Shown piece after piece: positions 16,506 through 25,302 of a stretch of DNA of 64,000 nt. The notes under the pieces were generated by a model that was not told the DNA's origin, did not search any database, and saw only the letters and a list, made by a program, of their open reading frames with translations. Source of the stretch: PALSA-505 sp963762615 (GTDB lineage: Bacteria > Actinomycetota > Actinomycetes > Streptosporangiales > Streptosporangiaceae); the NCBI GenBank assembly GCA_963762615.1, contig CAVXLG010000013.1, positions 1,302,001-1,366,000 on the forward strand, given 5' to 3'. Each line of letters opens with the position of its first letter. The first letter of the stretch is position 1. The translations under genes and the position numbers were made by a program.

Positions 16506-17111
16506 ATGCGCCCAGACATCGTCCCCGGCGGGTTGTTCCCCGACTATGAGCTGCGCGACCACCGCGGAACCAAACGCAAGCTCTCCGAACTGCAGGGCGC
16601 CGATCCGATGGTCCTGGTACTGTCGCGCGGCGCATTCTGCCCGAAGGACCGCGAGCAGCACCGGCTGCTCGTTCAGATGGAACCCGAACTGAAGGTCGCC
16701 TACACCAAGATCGTGACCATCTCCACCGACACCATGATGGAGGCCAACGAGATGCGTGACGGCCTCGGTGCGCACTGGCCCTTCCTCATCGATCCCGAAC
16801 GGACTGTCCAGCGCGACCTCGACATCGTCGAGTACACCGATCCCTACCACAATCCGATGATCCCGCACACACTCGTGCTCGAGCCCGGCCTCGTCATCTA
16901 CTCGGTCTACAACGGCTACTGGTACTGGGGGCGGCCATCACCCGCCCAGCTGCGCGCGGACCTGCGCGCTGTCACCGAGAAGGTGCGCCCGGACTGGGAT
17001 ATCACCGCTCCCGGTCATCGGGACGCGTGGGAGCGGGGCGACAAGAGCGCATTCTGGCCTTATGGCATCTCACTGCGAGAGGTCTTCGCCGCAGACACGT
17101 CCGAGGGCTAG
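16506..17111 (+). CDS. Redoxin (AhpC/TSA-like) domain protein
   Basis: This 201-residue protein has a thioredoxin fold: PGGLFPDYELRDHRGTKRKL at the start, then MVLVLSRGAFCPKDREQHRL, where the single Cys occupies the peroxidatic position of peroxiredoxins. Typical later blocks are THE-like TISTDTMMEANEMRDGL and WPFLIDPERTVQRDLDIVEY. The C-terminal 50 residues (YWYWGRPSPAQLRADLRAVT, then PDWDITAPGHRDAWERGD) are less usual. It is a cytoplasmic 1-Cys-type peroxidase or a thiol-redox protein; the exact role is open. Confidence 0.75.
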   Translation: MRPDIVPGGLFPDYELRDHRGTKRKLSELQGADPMVLVLSRGAFCPKDREQHRLLVQMEPELKVAYTKIVTISTDTMMEANEMRDGLGAHWPFLIDPERTVQRDLDIVEYTDPYHNPMIPHTLVLEPGLVIYSVYNGYWYWGRPSPAQLRADLRAVTEKVRPDWDITAPGHRDAWERGDKSAFWPYGISLREVFAADTSEG

Positions 17112-17347
17112 AAGTCCCGCACCACCACCGCTGGGCGTGATGGCGAAGTGCTGGCGCAGCAGCCCGCCTTTACCGTCGTGGCAGAGCGCCGAGCGGCCCG
17201 ATTGGCGATGATGACCTCGTCGTCGTCTTGCGAGTCTCTGGTTCAGTGATGAGCGCAGGACCTGCTGCGATCACGTCACGGTAGACATTTACCGACCCTC
17301 AATGTGTGGAGGCTGGTCTATGGCGGCTCGTGGGCGGGTGGACCAGC

Positions 17348-18415
17348 ATGGACGGCATGAGCAGTCTTCTTCTGGAGGCAGTACCGCAGCGTCTGCGTGC
17401 CGCGGGCTGGGCTGCCTTGTTTCCTGTGGTGATGCTGGTGTGCACCTTGTACTGGGGTGTGCGCCCGTGGACGGTGTGCGTTGTTGCCGCCGCGGTGGCC
17501 ATCACGCTGCTGGTCCCGGTCTTGGCCGCGGACCTGCTGACGATGGCCCTGATCGGCTTCGCCGCCTGTGCGCTCGCGCTGGCCTGGCGGGGCGGCTTGC
17601 TGCCTCCTGGGTCGGGAACGACGAGCGGTTACCCGTTGAGCGGCCTGTTGTTCACCGACAGCATGCCGAATGGCTTCGACCTGGCCATGGGGCTGGTAAT
17701 GCTCGCCTTCGGAACGTGGTTGGTGCCGCGCACCGTCGGTCCCCATTCTGGGCTGGCCAGACGCAACCAGGAGCTGCTCCGCCATGTGCGGCGGCTGACC
17801 GCTACCCGGGTGGATGCCGTAGACACTGCGGCCGCCGAGCTGCGGAGGGTGGAACGGGACCTGCACGATGGCGCTCAGGCTCGCCTGATCGCGCTGGGCA
17901 TCTCGCTGCGGGCAACCGAGGGACTGATCAAGACCGACCCGGATGCCGCGGTGACCCTGGTCGCGGCGGCGCGGGAGAACTCGGCCAGGGCGCTGGCCGA
18001 GCTGCGCGGCCTGGTGGCCGGGATCAGCCCGCCGGTGCTGACCGAACGCGGCCTGGGCGACGCGATGCGAGCGCTCGCGCTCGATACCCCGGTGGCCACC
18101 ACGACGGACATCGCGCTGCCCGGTCGCCTCCCGGCGCCGGTGGAGGCGGCGGTGTACTTCGCGGTCGCCGAGGTACTCGCCAATGCGGTCAAGCACGCGG
18201 GCGCGCGCAGCGTGCACATCCGGGCTGCGCATGCGGCCGGTGCGCTGCGGGTCGAGGTCAGCGATGACGGCACCGGCGGCGCCGACCCGGCGCGAGGTAC
18301 CGGGCTTCGGGGGGTCGAGCGCAGGCTGGGCACCTTCGACGGCGTGCTCGCGATCAGCAGCCCGCCGGGCGGGCCGACGATCGTGGTTATCGAGGTACCG
18401 TGCGCGTTGTCATAG
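17348..18415 (+). CDS. NarL-type sensor histidine kinase
   Basis: Four hydrophobic segments (residues about 15-120) form a membrane sensor without a recognisable ligand domain. The HisKA_3 dimerisation helix carries the phosphorylated His in VERDLHDGAQARLIALGISL, and the HATPase_c domain has VLANAVKHA and DDGTGGADPARGTGLRGVER. It overlaps the response regulator by 16 nt, so the pair is cotranscribed. An upstream in-frame GTG (17306) is possible; ATG 17348 was chosen because it starts just before the first helix. The pair is a paralogue of 54504-56515. Confidence 0.85.
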   Translation: MDGMSSLLLEAVPQRLRAAGWAALFPVVMLVCTLYWGVRPWTVCVVAAAVAITLLVPVLAADLLTMALIGFAACALALAWRGGLLPPGSGTTSGYPLSGLLFTDSMPNGFDLAMGLVMLAFGTWLVPRTVGPHSGLARRNQELLRHVRRLTATRVDAVDTAAAELRRVERDLHDGAQARLIALGISLRATEGLIKTDPDAAVTLVAAARENSARALAELRGLVAGISPPVLTERGLGDAMRALALDTPVATTTDIALPGRLPAPVEAAVYFAVAEVLANAVKHAGARSVHIRAAHAAGALRVEVSDDGTGGADPARGTGLRGVERRLGTFDGVLAISSPPGGPTIVVIEVPCALS

Positions 18416-19044
18416 CCGAAGACCTCTTCCTGCTGCGGGAGGGCATGGCCAGCATGCTCAAGGAGCACGGCTTCGACGTAGCCGAAGCCGTCGGCGACGG
18501 GCCGTCCCTGCTCCAGGCGCTGGTCAACCAGCGGCCCGACGTCGCGATCGTGGATGTCCGGCTCCCGCCCGCCTATACCGACGAGGGGCTGCGGGCCGCG
18601 CTGGAGGCCCGCCGCCAGGTGCCGGGGCTCCCCGTCCTCATCTTGTCCACGCACGTCGAGCGGCTGTATGCCCGTGAGCTGCTGGCCGACCAGGCAGGCG
18701 GGGTTGGCTACCTGCTCAAGGACCGGGTATTCACCGACGAGCAGTTCACCGACGCGCTGCGCACGGTGGCCCGCGGCGGCACGGTGATGGACCCGGAGGT
18801 CATCGCCAAGCTGCTGGCCAGGCGCGCCAGCCAGCCGCCGGTCACCCGGCTCACCAACCGGGAACGCGAGGTCCTCGCGCTGATGGCCGAGGGCAGGTCC
18901 AACAGCGCCATCGCGCAGCGCCTGGTCGTGTCCGAGAAGGCAGTCAGCAAGCACTGCACGTCCATCTTCGCCAAACTCGATCTCCCGCCGTCCGACGACG
19001 ACAACCGCCGCGTGCTGGCCGTCCTTGCCTACCTGGACTCCTGA
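18400..19044 (+). CDS. NarL/LuxR-type response regulator
   Basis: The 214-residue receiver has VVIAEDLFLLREGM (acidic pair), VAIVDVRLPP (phospho-acceptor Asp) and VGYLLKDRV (Lys). The C-terminal HTH is LTNREREVLALMAEGRSNSA, then IAQRLVVSEKAVSKH. It starts at GTG 18400 inside the end of the kinase gene. The cognate kinase is the gene just upstream; targets are unknown. Its C-terminal SDDDNRRVLAVLAYL is shared with the regulator at 55871. Confidence 0.9.
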   Translation: MRVVIAEDLFLLREGMASMLKEHGFDVAEAVGDGPSLLQALVNQRPDVAIVDVRLPPAYTDEGLRAALEARRQVPGLPVLILSTHVERLYARELLADQAGGVGYLLKDRVFTDEQFTDALRTVARGGTVMDPEVIAKLLARRASQPPVTRLTNREREVLALMAEGRSNSAIAQRLVVSEKAVSKHCTSIFAKLDLPPSDDDNRRVLAVLAYLDS

Positions 19045-19358
19045 CCGGCCCCAGCCTTCCCGTTGCCGCCACCCGCGGCCGGGTCGCCCTAGCCATTCAA
19101 GGGAACTGCCGCCGACGAACCGGCGGCCGCGTCGCTGCGCGATGGGCTTCGCCGAACTCAGACCCGGCACCCGTCGTCAGCGACTGATCCGGGTCATCCG
19201 GCGGCTAGGTCACGCTGATACCAGGTGCCTGGCCGGCGGCCGGCGGCCACGCCCTCGGGCCGCCGGTCACGGACTCCGGCGATTTCCGCAGTCGCCGAGC
19301 CTGGCCTTAGCCAGCGGGTGAGTGCGAGCCGAGTTCCCCGGCCAGGGCGAAGATGCGG
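19045..19358. other. Intergenic region, no gene seen
   Basis: About 310 bp lie between the convergent response regulator and the YjbR-like gene. I see no coding frame with a recognisable product and no strong terminator hairpin. Confidence 0.4.
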
Positions 19359-19661
19359 TCAGCCGGCACTGCGCTGCAGCTGCCACGCTGCTTCGAGGGC
19401 ATCCTCGATCGCACCTGCGTCGCCTCCGGCGAGGTCAGCTACGACCATCATGTGCTTGATGTACCGGGTCGGGACGCTGAACGTTCCGGGGAACTGCCGC
19501 AGCATCGAATCGCGGACGGCGAAATCGGCCCGGATCACCAGGTGCTCGTGGTCCAGCTCACGTGCGACGAGCCTGCCGTGATACCGCCACTCGGCCAGCC
19601 CCTCCCGGGCGGTTCGGCGCACTCCCGCCAGGGCCTCGGCCAGCCGAGCTATGTCATCCAT
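19359..19661 (-). CDS. MmcQ/YjbR-like (CyaY-fold) protein
   Basis: A 100-residue protein from ATG 19661: MDDIARLAEALAGVRRTARE, then LAEWRYHGRLVARELDHEHL, RDSMLRQFPGTFSVPTRY and IEDALEAAWQLQ. This is the order of elements in the YjbR family: an opening LPxV-like helix, a central strand, then a small closing helix. Members bind DNA or act in small-molecule resistance, but the function is generally unknown. The longer frame to 19820 has an unlikely N-terminus, so the short form is preferred. Confidence 0.6.
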   Translation of the reverse strand: MDDIARLAEALAGVRRTAREGLAEWRYHGRLVARELDHEHLVIRADFAVRDSMLRQFPGTFSVPTRYIKHMMVVADLAGGDAGAIEDALEAAWQLQRSAG

Positions 19662-19880
19662 CTCCACTAGAGCGCCTTCCCTGCTCCCCCGATCACGATC
19701 ACCGGAGTAAACAGCGTAGGCCGGCGGCTGAACTGCGAACCCCCTGAACGGGACTCCTCCGGCCGATCCGCGCCCGCTGGAGTGGTCTAACCGGTGACGT
19801 TCTGCCCGCCCGCCGGCCATGCCCAGGGACTGCCGCAGCGGCAGGCAAGTGGGCAGAGCCGGCCTACCCGGTCAGGGTGG

Positions 19881-20777
19881 TCAGCCAGCTACCCGGCCGC
19901 GTTCATACCTGGCGCGCCGCCCGGTCCGGGTGAAGCCGATCCGCTCATAGACAGCGATCGCGGACCCGTTGTTGACGTTGACGGTCAGCACGGCTCGGGT
20001 CTGGCCCGCGGCGATCATCCGGCGGCACACCTCAGCGATCAACAGCGCGGAAATACGCCGCCCGCGGGCAGCCGGAATGACGCCGACCTGGACTATCCAG
20101 CCACCCGCCGCGGCGACGATAAAGCCCAGGTCGACGCCGCCAGCGGAGGCCAGCAGGCTCCAGTCAGCACGGAAATCCTCGTCAGCACTTGTCCGCTCGA
20201 TCCATGTGCCGGCCGGCCAGCCGGGAAATCCGGGGCGCTCCCGAAACGCTGCCTGCCACACGGCGAAAAACCTCCGCGCGACGGGCCCGGTCCATTCGGT
20301 GAACCGGACACCGGGTTCGGCGGGCGCAACCGGAGGGCGCCGGGCCAGCGGCATGCTCATGACATCCTCGGCGAAGCTCTGGCGCAGGCCGCGGCTGCGG
20401 TAAAGCACATCCGCCGCCTGGGTCAGCGACTCGGTCTCCACCAGGACGGCCGCGTCCGCCGCGGTGCCGTCCAGCGCGAAGTCCAGCAGCCGCGCCCCGA
20501 GGCCTTGCCCGCGGTGTCCCGGTGCTACCAGGCCCGCGATCTTCCATGGCGCCCCGGCTGGCAGGCCGGGGGCTCTGCGCGCGGATATCCCGATCAGCTC
20601 ATCGCCGCGGAACGCCGCCAGCGACGCGTCAACATGGTCGAGGTACCAGCGGCGCAGCAGCCACTCGGCGGCGGCGAACGGCGACCCGCCATCGGTCGCG
20701 ACTGCCGCCGTATGCAGCGCCGTGATCGCCGGCAGGTCGGCAAGCCCGACCTGCCGCCAGCGCAGCTCCACCGACAT
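19881..20777 (-). CDS. Tandem-GNAT acetyltransferase (mycothiol-synthase-like architecture)
   Basis: This 298-residue protein has two GNAT halves. The first has IAGLVAPGHRGQGLGARLLD (R-G-x-G-x-G). The second has VQVGVIPAARGRRISALLIA, where the loop reads RGRRIS and is degenerate, and closes with VNVNNGSAIAVYERIGFTRT. This last segment is very typical of the active C-terminal half of MshD-like enzymes. The substrate is unknown; mycothiol acetylation is possible but not shown by the sequence. Confidence 0.75.
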   Translation of the reverse strand: MSVELRWRQVGLADLPAITALHTAAVATDGGSPFAAAEWLLRRWYLDHVDASLAAFRGDELIGISARRAPGLPAGAPWKIAGLVAPGHRGQGLGARLLDFALDGTAADAAVLVETESLTQAADVLYRSRGLRQSFAEDVMSMPLARRPPVAPAEPGVRFTEWTGPVARRFFAVWQAAFRERPGFPGWPAGTWIERTSADEDFRADWSLLASAGGVDLGFIVAAAGGWIVQVGVIPAARGRRISALLIAEVCRRMIAAGQTRAVLTVNVNNGSAIAVYERIGFTRTGRRARYERGRVAG

Positions 20778-20890
20778 AGCCGACCCATCATGCCAGATCA
20801 GGCCCAGCGCCTGGCCTGCTGGTCCGCTGGCCTGGTCGAGTCGAGCCGGGCCACAGCAGCGACGAGATCACGCAAGGTTCGGCGGCGCCG

Positions 20891-20957
20891 GGCTTAAGCG
20901 TTCGCGGCACCCGGTTTAAGCGGTTCGCGGCACCGGGCTTACGCGGTTCGGCGGCCG
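20891..20957. repeat. Three imperfect 22-23 bp tandem repeats
   Basis: Units begin at about 20891, 20913 and 20936 and share the form GG-TTAAGCG-TTCGCGGCACC. They lie between the start region of the tandem-GNAT gene and the end of the lipoprotein gene, downstream of the latter. No coding role is evident; the third unit has diverged. Confidence 0.65.
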
Positions 20958-20973
20958 GAAAGCGCGCGGAGCC

Positions 20974-21423
20974 TCAGCTGCACTTCGAACTGGTCGCGCT
21001 CGTGAAGCTCTGAACCGAGCTCACCACGTTTTTCGCGGCTGCGGCGACGGTGGCGATCTGCGCGGCCGACGTACTCGACGACAGTCCCCTGACGGCGCCC
21101 TCGAGCGCATGCACTGACGACGTGACTGCACTTGTCTGGCTGGGGAAGTCGCTCTTAGCCGACCCGCCGAGCGCGGCGGCATCGGTTTGGATCTTCTTGA
21201 GCTGCGCCTGCAGGCCGCTGATCCCGCTACTGGCGCTCAGGCTGGTCAGGCCCTTGACGGAGTTCTGGAGGTTGGTCCGGTCCGTGCAGTAAGACGGCTT
21301 GCCGCTGCCGCAGCCGGCCAGCACGACAAGCGAGGCCGCGGCGGCAAAGGCCAACGGACCGCGAGCCCAGGCACCAGCGTGACGGGCTCGTGACCCTCCA
21401 GATTCTGCGCTCATTCTCACCAT
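20974..21423 (-). CDS. Small secreted lipoprotein, Ser/Ala-rich
   Basis: From ATG 21423 (or 21414) the protein is about 149 residues with a signal peptide (AWARGPLAFAAAASLVVLAG) and a lipobox LAGC; the mature part begins CGSGKPSYCTDRTNL. The rest is helical and rich in Ser and Ala (VKGLTSLSASSGISGLQAQL, then ASAAQIATV-like segments) and ends in a Cys (SSKCS). The two mature Cys could pair. It is probably a coiled, surface-anchored protein of unknown role; such lipoproteins are common in actinomycetes. Confidence 0.7.
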   Translation of the reverse strand: MVRMSAESGGSRARHAGAWARGPLAFAAAASLVVLAGCGSGKPSYCTDRTNLQNSVKGLTSLSASSGISGLQAQLKKIQTDAAALGGSAKSDFPSQTSAVTSSVHALEGAVRGLSSSTSAAQIATVAAAAKNVVSSVQSFTSATSSKCS

Positions 21424-21650
21424 GATCCCGGGCAAGGCTACCAACGGCTTAAGAACACGTCTACTACCCCGAAACGGCGGCGGGGGAGTCAGAAACAGCC
21501 GAAAGCCGGAGCGCCCAAAGGACGCCGCCAGTCCGGACCGAAATGGCCTTCGGCCGTCCGCACCAGATATACACGGGATGATCTCGGGAAAGATGGCAGG
21601 CGCAGCCCGGCACACCGGGATCACGAGCACGACGGCAGGAAGGGGTGAGC

Positions 21651-22625
21651 ATGACCACCGAACTGGTGCTGCTGGGAACGGCGGGCGCGCCGCTGCCCGT
21701 GGCCGGCCGCAGGGGGATCTCGTCAGCGCTCGTCGTCGGCGAGCGGGTCTTCGTCATCGACTGCGGCCGCGGATCCCCGTCCGCCTTCGCCGACGCGGGA
21801 CTCGACTTTCCCCGGCTGGAAGCGGTGTTCCTCACCCACCTGCATGCCGACCACGTCGGTGACCTGCCCGGCATGCTGCTGTACCCGTGGGGGGTCCGGG
21901 CCGACGACAACGGCCCGCTGCCGCCGATCCGCGTCTACGGGCCGTCCCGACCCGACATGGTGCCTACCGGCGATGCCACGTTCCACCGCCAGACGACGAT
22001 CCGCCCGGACCTGCCCGCCCCCGGCACGACGGACCTGGTCGAGAACATCCTGGCCGGCTACGCCTACCACCTGAACGTCATGCCGCTGGACGCCCGGATG
22101 CCGGACGCCGGCGCGCTCGTCCGGGCCTTCGACATACCCCTCCCGGCCCGAACCGAGGGCACCACCCAGGTCCCGGTCGCCGTCTTCGACGACGAAGCTG
22201 TCCGGGTCACCGCGGTCGCGGTGACGCACGGCCGGGCGGTCCCGGCCCTGGCGTACCGGTTCGACACCGCCGACGGCTCCGTCGTGTTCTCCGGCGACAC
22301 CACCGTGAACGACGACCTGATCGCCCTCGCCCGCGGGGCCGACATTCTCGTCCACGAGGTGGCCGACTTCGGCTACCTGCAGCGGCACGGCATCACCGGT
22401 GCCGAACTCGACCGGATGGCCGCGCTGCACACCGACGTCACTCAGGTCGGCGGGGTCGCCGAACGGGCACGAGTCCGCGAGCTCATCCTCAGCCACTACC
22501 TTCCGGGCGAACCGGGCGCGATCACCGATGCGCAATGGGCCGAGCGCGCCGGGCACGGCTTCGGCGGGACCACCATCGCAGGCCGCGACGGCCTGCGCAG
22601 GCCGCTCGGCGGCGCTATCTCATGA
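21651..22625 (+). CDS. MBL-fold metallo-hydrolase (arylsulfatase/RNase Z-like)
   Basis: This protein of about 324 residues has the metal motif THLHADHVGD (H-x-H-x-D-H) near residue 65, and the further metal ligands in VTHGRAVPALAYRF, SGDTTVN and LSHYLP. It starts TTELVLLGTAGAPLPVAGRR, typical of the ElaC/AtsA-type branch. It is a cytoplasmic zinc hydrolase of unknown substrate. GGAAGGGG sits just upstream of ATG 21651. A hairpin terminator follows at 22633-22660. Confidence 0.85.
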   Translation: MTTELVLLGTAGAPLPVAGRRGISSALVVGERVFVIDCGRGSPSAFADAGLDFPRLEAVFLTHLHADHVGDLPGMLLYPWGVRADDNGPLPPIRVYGPSRPDMVPTGDATFHRQTTIRPDLPAPGTTDLVENILAGYAYHLNVMPLDARMPDAGALVRAFDIPLPARTEGTTQVPVAVFDDEAVRVTAVAVTHGRAVPALAYRFDTADGSVVFSGDTTVNDDLIALARGADILVHEVADFGYLQRHGITGAELDRMAALHTDVTQVGGVAERARVRELILSHYLPGEPGAITDAQWAERAGHGFGGTTIAGRDGLRRPLGGAIS

Positions 22626-22632
22626 TCACCTC

Positions 22633-22660
22633 GGCCTGGCGGTGAACCGAACGCCAGGCC
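22633..22660 (+). terminator. Hairpin terminator after the MBL gene
   Basis: GGCCTGGCG (22633-22641) and CGCCAGGCC (22652-22660) form a perfect 9-bp stem with a 10-nt loop, 7 bp after the stop. A pyrimidine-rich run (CGTCTTCTTT) follows at 22664-22673, as expected for a factor-independent terminator. Confidence 0.65.
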
Positions 22661-22844
22661 TGCGCGTCTTCTTTACTAGAACCTAACCGGATATTAGGCT
22701 TCCTTTTACTGTTTGCAGATCACCATCATGCGGGTCGCTCGTGGGAAGCAGGGTCCGCAGGCTTCGGTCGGCCCAGAGCGCGAACGCGATGGCCTGCCGT
22801 CGCGGGGTATTCGGCGGTGGGTGCTGGGGGGCAGGTGAGAATCT

Positions 22845-23498
22845 GTGTCAAGAGCTGATGCCTGGGACGCGGCGGATCCCGCTCAGGGACTGCGGGAAGC
22901 CTGTCATGACATGCGGCAGCCGGTGGCCGGCGTGCTCACGCTGGCCGGGGCGGCGTTGACAGAGCCGGACCTGCCCAGGGCCGCGCGGGCCTGCCTGGAA
23001 CAGATCGTCCAGCAGGCGGAATGGCTGGCGGACATGATCCAGGACCGGCTGCACGCCGGTGAGCCCAGCGAACCGGGCGCCCGGACCGATCTCGCCAGGA
23101 TCATCAGCGAGGCGGTGGCGGCTGAGCGCGTGACAAGCCCGGTAGAGGTGAGCGTGGTGTGGCCCAGCGAGCCGGTGCACGCGTCGGTTCATCCGGTGGT
23201 GGTGCGCCGCATCATGGCCAACCTGCTGAGTAACGCGACACGGGCGGCAGGGGCGTCCGGCACGGTGACGATCGAGATCCGGAGCCAGGACGGCCAGGCC
23301 CTGGTGGTGGTGAACGACAGCGGCCCGGGCTTCGGCAAGATTCCGGAGGGCCTCGGCCTTGGCCTGCGAGCGGCGGCCAGGAACGTGGTCGGCCACGGGG
23401 GAAGACTCGAATGCGGCAGCGGCTCCCTCGGTGGGGCCCGGGTCAGCGTGTGGCTACCGCTGTCGCCCGGCCGGCCGCTACTCGCCCGCCACACATGA
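22845..23498 (+). CDS. Soluble histidine kinase without sensor domain
   Basis: This 217-residue protein is almost only the kinase core. The dimerisation helix has the H-box in LREACHDMRQPVAGVLTLAG, and the ATPase has LLSNATRAAGA (N-box), NDSGPGFGKIPEGLGLGLRA (G1/G2) and a closing GGRLECGSGSLGGARVSVWL. No membrane segment or input domain is present, so the signal must come from a partner. It lies 394 bp before two LuxR-type regulators. Start GTG 22845 gives a sensible short N-terminus. Confidence 0.8.
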   Translation: MSRADAWDAADPAQGLREACHDMRQPVAGVLTLAGAALTEPDLPRAARACLEQIVQQAEWLADMIQDRLHAGEPSEPGARTDLARIISEAVAAERVTSPVEVSVVWPSEPVHASVHPVVVRRIMANLLSNATRAAGASGTVTIEIRSQDGQALVVVNDSGPGFGKIPEGLGLGLRAAARNVVGHGGRLECGSGSLGGARVSVWLPLSPGRPLLARHT

Positions 23499-23892
23499 GC
23501 ACCGGACGCCGCGCCGCCATAGACCATCGGGTTGCCCGGCCACCGCAATCCGCCCTCGGCGGCGGAAGCGGAGCGTGAGCACGGCCACCACCTCGTCACC
23601 GGCTCTGATGGCCAGCTGACGTGATCTTCATCGGATCTCCGCAGCATCTACATGTTCGCTGCATCGTTGGTGCCTTGGGTAAATCCGAGTGAACAAACCG
23701 CAAACCAGGTATGAACTACTTCTGTCGCCACGGTGGCTGTCTCATCGTCACGCGATGCCGTTCGAGCGGGCACCCGGCCGATAGAAGCGTACGGGGACGA
23801 TCGGGCGCTGACGAACCTGGCTAGTGGTTCACGCGCCGCATGCGGGCGACTCTCGCGCCACGGGCCGCCCGCAGCTGGATATGGGGGTAAAC
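23499..23892. other. Intergenic region before the two regulators
   Basis: About 390 bp with no convincing coding frame. It is less GC-rich around 23680-23720 and may hold the promoter for the following regulator. Confidence 0.4.
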
Positions 23893-24549
23893 ATGCGTCT
23901 CGTAGTCTGCGATGACCAGCGGATTCTGGTTGACTCGCTCGAGGTCACCTTCCAGGCGCGGGGGCACGACGTGCTCACCGCGACGACGCCGGAGGAATGC
24001 CTGAAAGCGGTCGCCGAGGCCCGCCCGGAGGTGTGCCTGCTGGACCTCTACCTGCCAGGACGAGAGGACGGTCTGGAGACGGCTCGAGCCATCCGGACAA
24101 GTCATCCTGATACGCAGGTCCTCATCCTGTCAGGCGTGGCGGATCCGCTGGTCCACGGCAGGGCGATCGATTCCGGCGTGGCCGGGATCATCCGCAAGGA
24201 CCAGACCGTCAACAAGATCGCGGCTGCGCTGCTGCAGGTAGCCGCGGGCGAGTTCGTCTTCCAGACCAACTTGGTCAGAAGCGTCGTACGGCACCTGACC
24301 TCGCAGCCACGCAAGGAACCGTGGGAGTACCTCACCGTCCGCGAACTGGAGGTGCTCCGCCGGATCGCCGCCGGCGAAAGCACCAAGCAGATGGCGCGGT
24401 CGATGCAGATCGCGGTCAGCACGGTTCGCACCTATGCACAGAATGTGCTGACCAAGCTCGGCGTCCACTCGCGGCTCGAGGCGTCGGCCATCGCAGTCCG
24501 GGCTCAACTGGCGGGCGAGGTTCCCGGTGAAGCACGCTCCCCCGCATAA
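23893..24549 (+). CDS. LuxR-type response regulator
   Basis: From ATG 23893 the receiver begins MRLVVCDDQRILVDSLEV (acidic pair), with acceptor Asp in VCLLDLYLPG and the Lys in GIIRKDQT. The HTH is LTVRELEVLRRIAAGESTKQ, then MARSMQIAVSTVRTYAQNVL. It is a complete regulator (218 residues). A likely partner is the soluble kinase at 22845. Start choice: ATG 23893 after GGGGGTAAAC, because the upstream in-frame part is not conserved-looking. Confidence 0.85.
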   Translation: MRLVVCDDQRILVDSLEVTFQARGHDVLTATTPEECLKAVAEARPEVCLLDLYLPGREDGLETARAIRTSHPDTQVLILSGVADPLVHGRAIDSGVAGIIRKDQTVNKIAAALLQVAAGEFVFQTNLVRSVVRHLTSQPRKEPWEYLTVRELEVLRRIAAGESTKQMARSMQIAVSTVRTYAQNVLTKLGVHSRLEASAIAVRAQLAGEVPGEARSPA

Positions 24550-24612
24550 ATCGTAGAAATTCAGGCCTATCCAGAGGTGCCGCCATCCTCGCCGGAAGGT
24601 CACGCTGTCGGC

Positions 24613-25302
24613 ATGAACCAGATCAGCGTGATTGTGGTCGACGGCCAGCGCACTTTCGCGGACGCGCTCGCCTCCCGGCTGGCCGCTGAGCCCGGGCTGC
24701 GGCTGGTCGCCGCGGCCGAGTCAGGCGCGGCCGCGCGCAGGCTGCTTGTCGGCCGTCACGTCAACGTCATGCTGCTTGACAGCGAACTGCCCGGGGGTCT
24801 CGACCTGGCCGCCGAGTTGACCTGCCCCCGCGCCGGCATCCGGCAGCCGGTCCGGGTGATCATGCTAGGACCGGTGCCAGAGGCCGCGCGCATCGTGGCG
24901 GCGGTCCGGACCGGGATCGCCGGATGGGTGCCGAAGCAGGAGTCGATCGATCAGCTGCTGGAGGTTATCCGGGCCGTGACGCACGACCAGACGTGGTTCC
25001 CGGCCACGATGGTGGGCCCGGTCCTCCGGCTGCTCCTCGACGAGCGCGACGAGCGGCAAGCATCCGCGAGGTACCCGCTCGCGAGCCTCACCGCCCGGGA
25101 GCGAGAGGTGCTCTCATACCTGGCCGCAGGCATCGGCCGGCATGATGTCGCCGAGCGCATGCACGTGTCCGCCAATACGGTGCGCAGCCACCTGCAAAAC
25201 CTGATGGCGAAGCTGGGCGTCCACACCACCCTGGAGGCCGTGGCGCTGGCCCGCCGGGCACAGCTCCGGCAAGCTCATCCCGGGACGGCGTCCTGGTCTT
25301 AG
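24613..25302 (+). CDS. LuxR-type response regulator with altered acidic pair
   Basis: From ATG 24613: MNQISVIVVDGQRTFADALA. Most receivers have two acidic residues here; this one has D-G, so Mg2+ binding may be weakened. The acceptor Asp is in VMLLDSELPGG and the Lys in GWVPKQES. The HTH is intact (LTAREREVLSYLAAGIGRHD, then VAERMHVSANTVRSHLQ). It lies 63 bp after the previous regulator in the same direction and overlaps the convergent phosphoesterase by 4 nt. It may be regulated atypically. Confidence 0.8.
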   Translation: MNQISVIVVDGQRTFADALASRLAAEPGLRLVAAAESGAAARRLLVGRHVNVMLLDSELPGGLDLAAELTCPRAGIRQPVRVIMLGPVPEAARIVAAVRTGIAGWVPKQESIDQLLEVIRAVTHDQTWFPATMVGPVLRLLLDERDERQASARYPLASLTAREREVLSYLAAGIGRHDVAERMHVSANTVRSHLQNLMAKLGVHTTLEAVALARRAQLRQAHPGTASWS

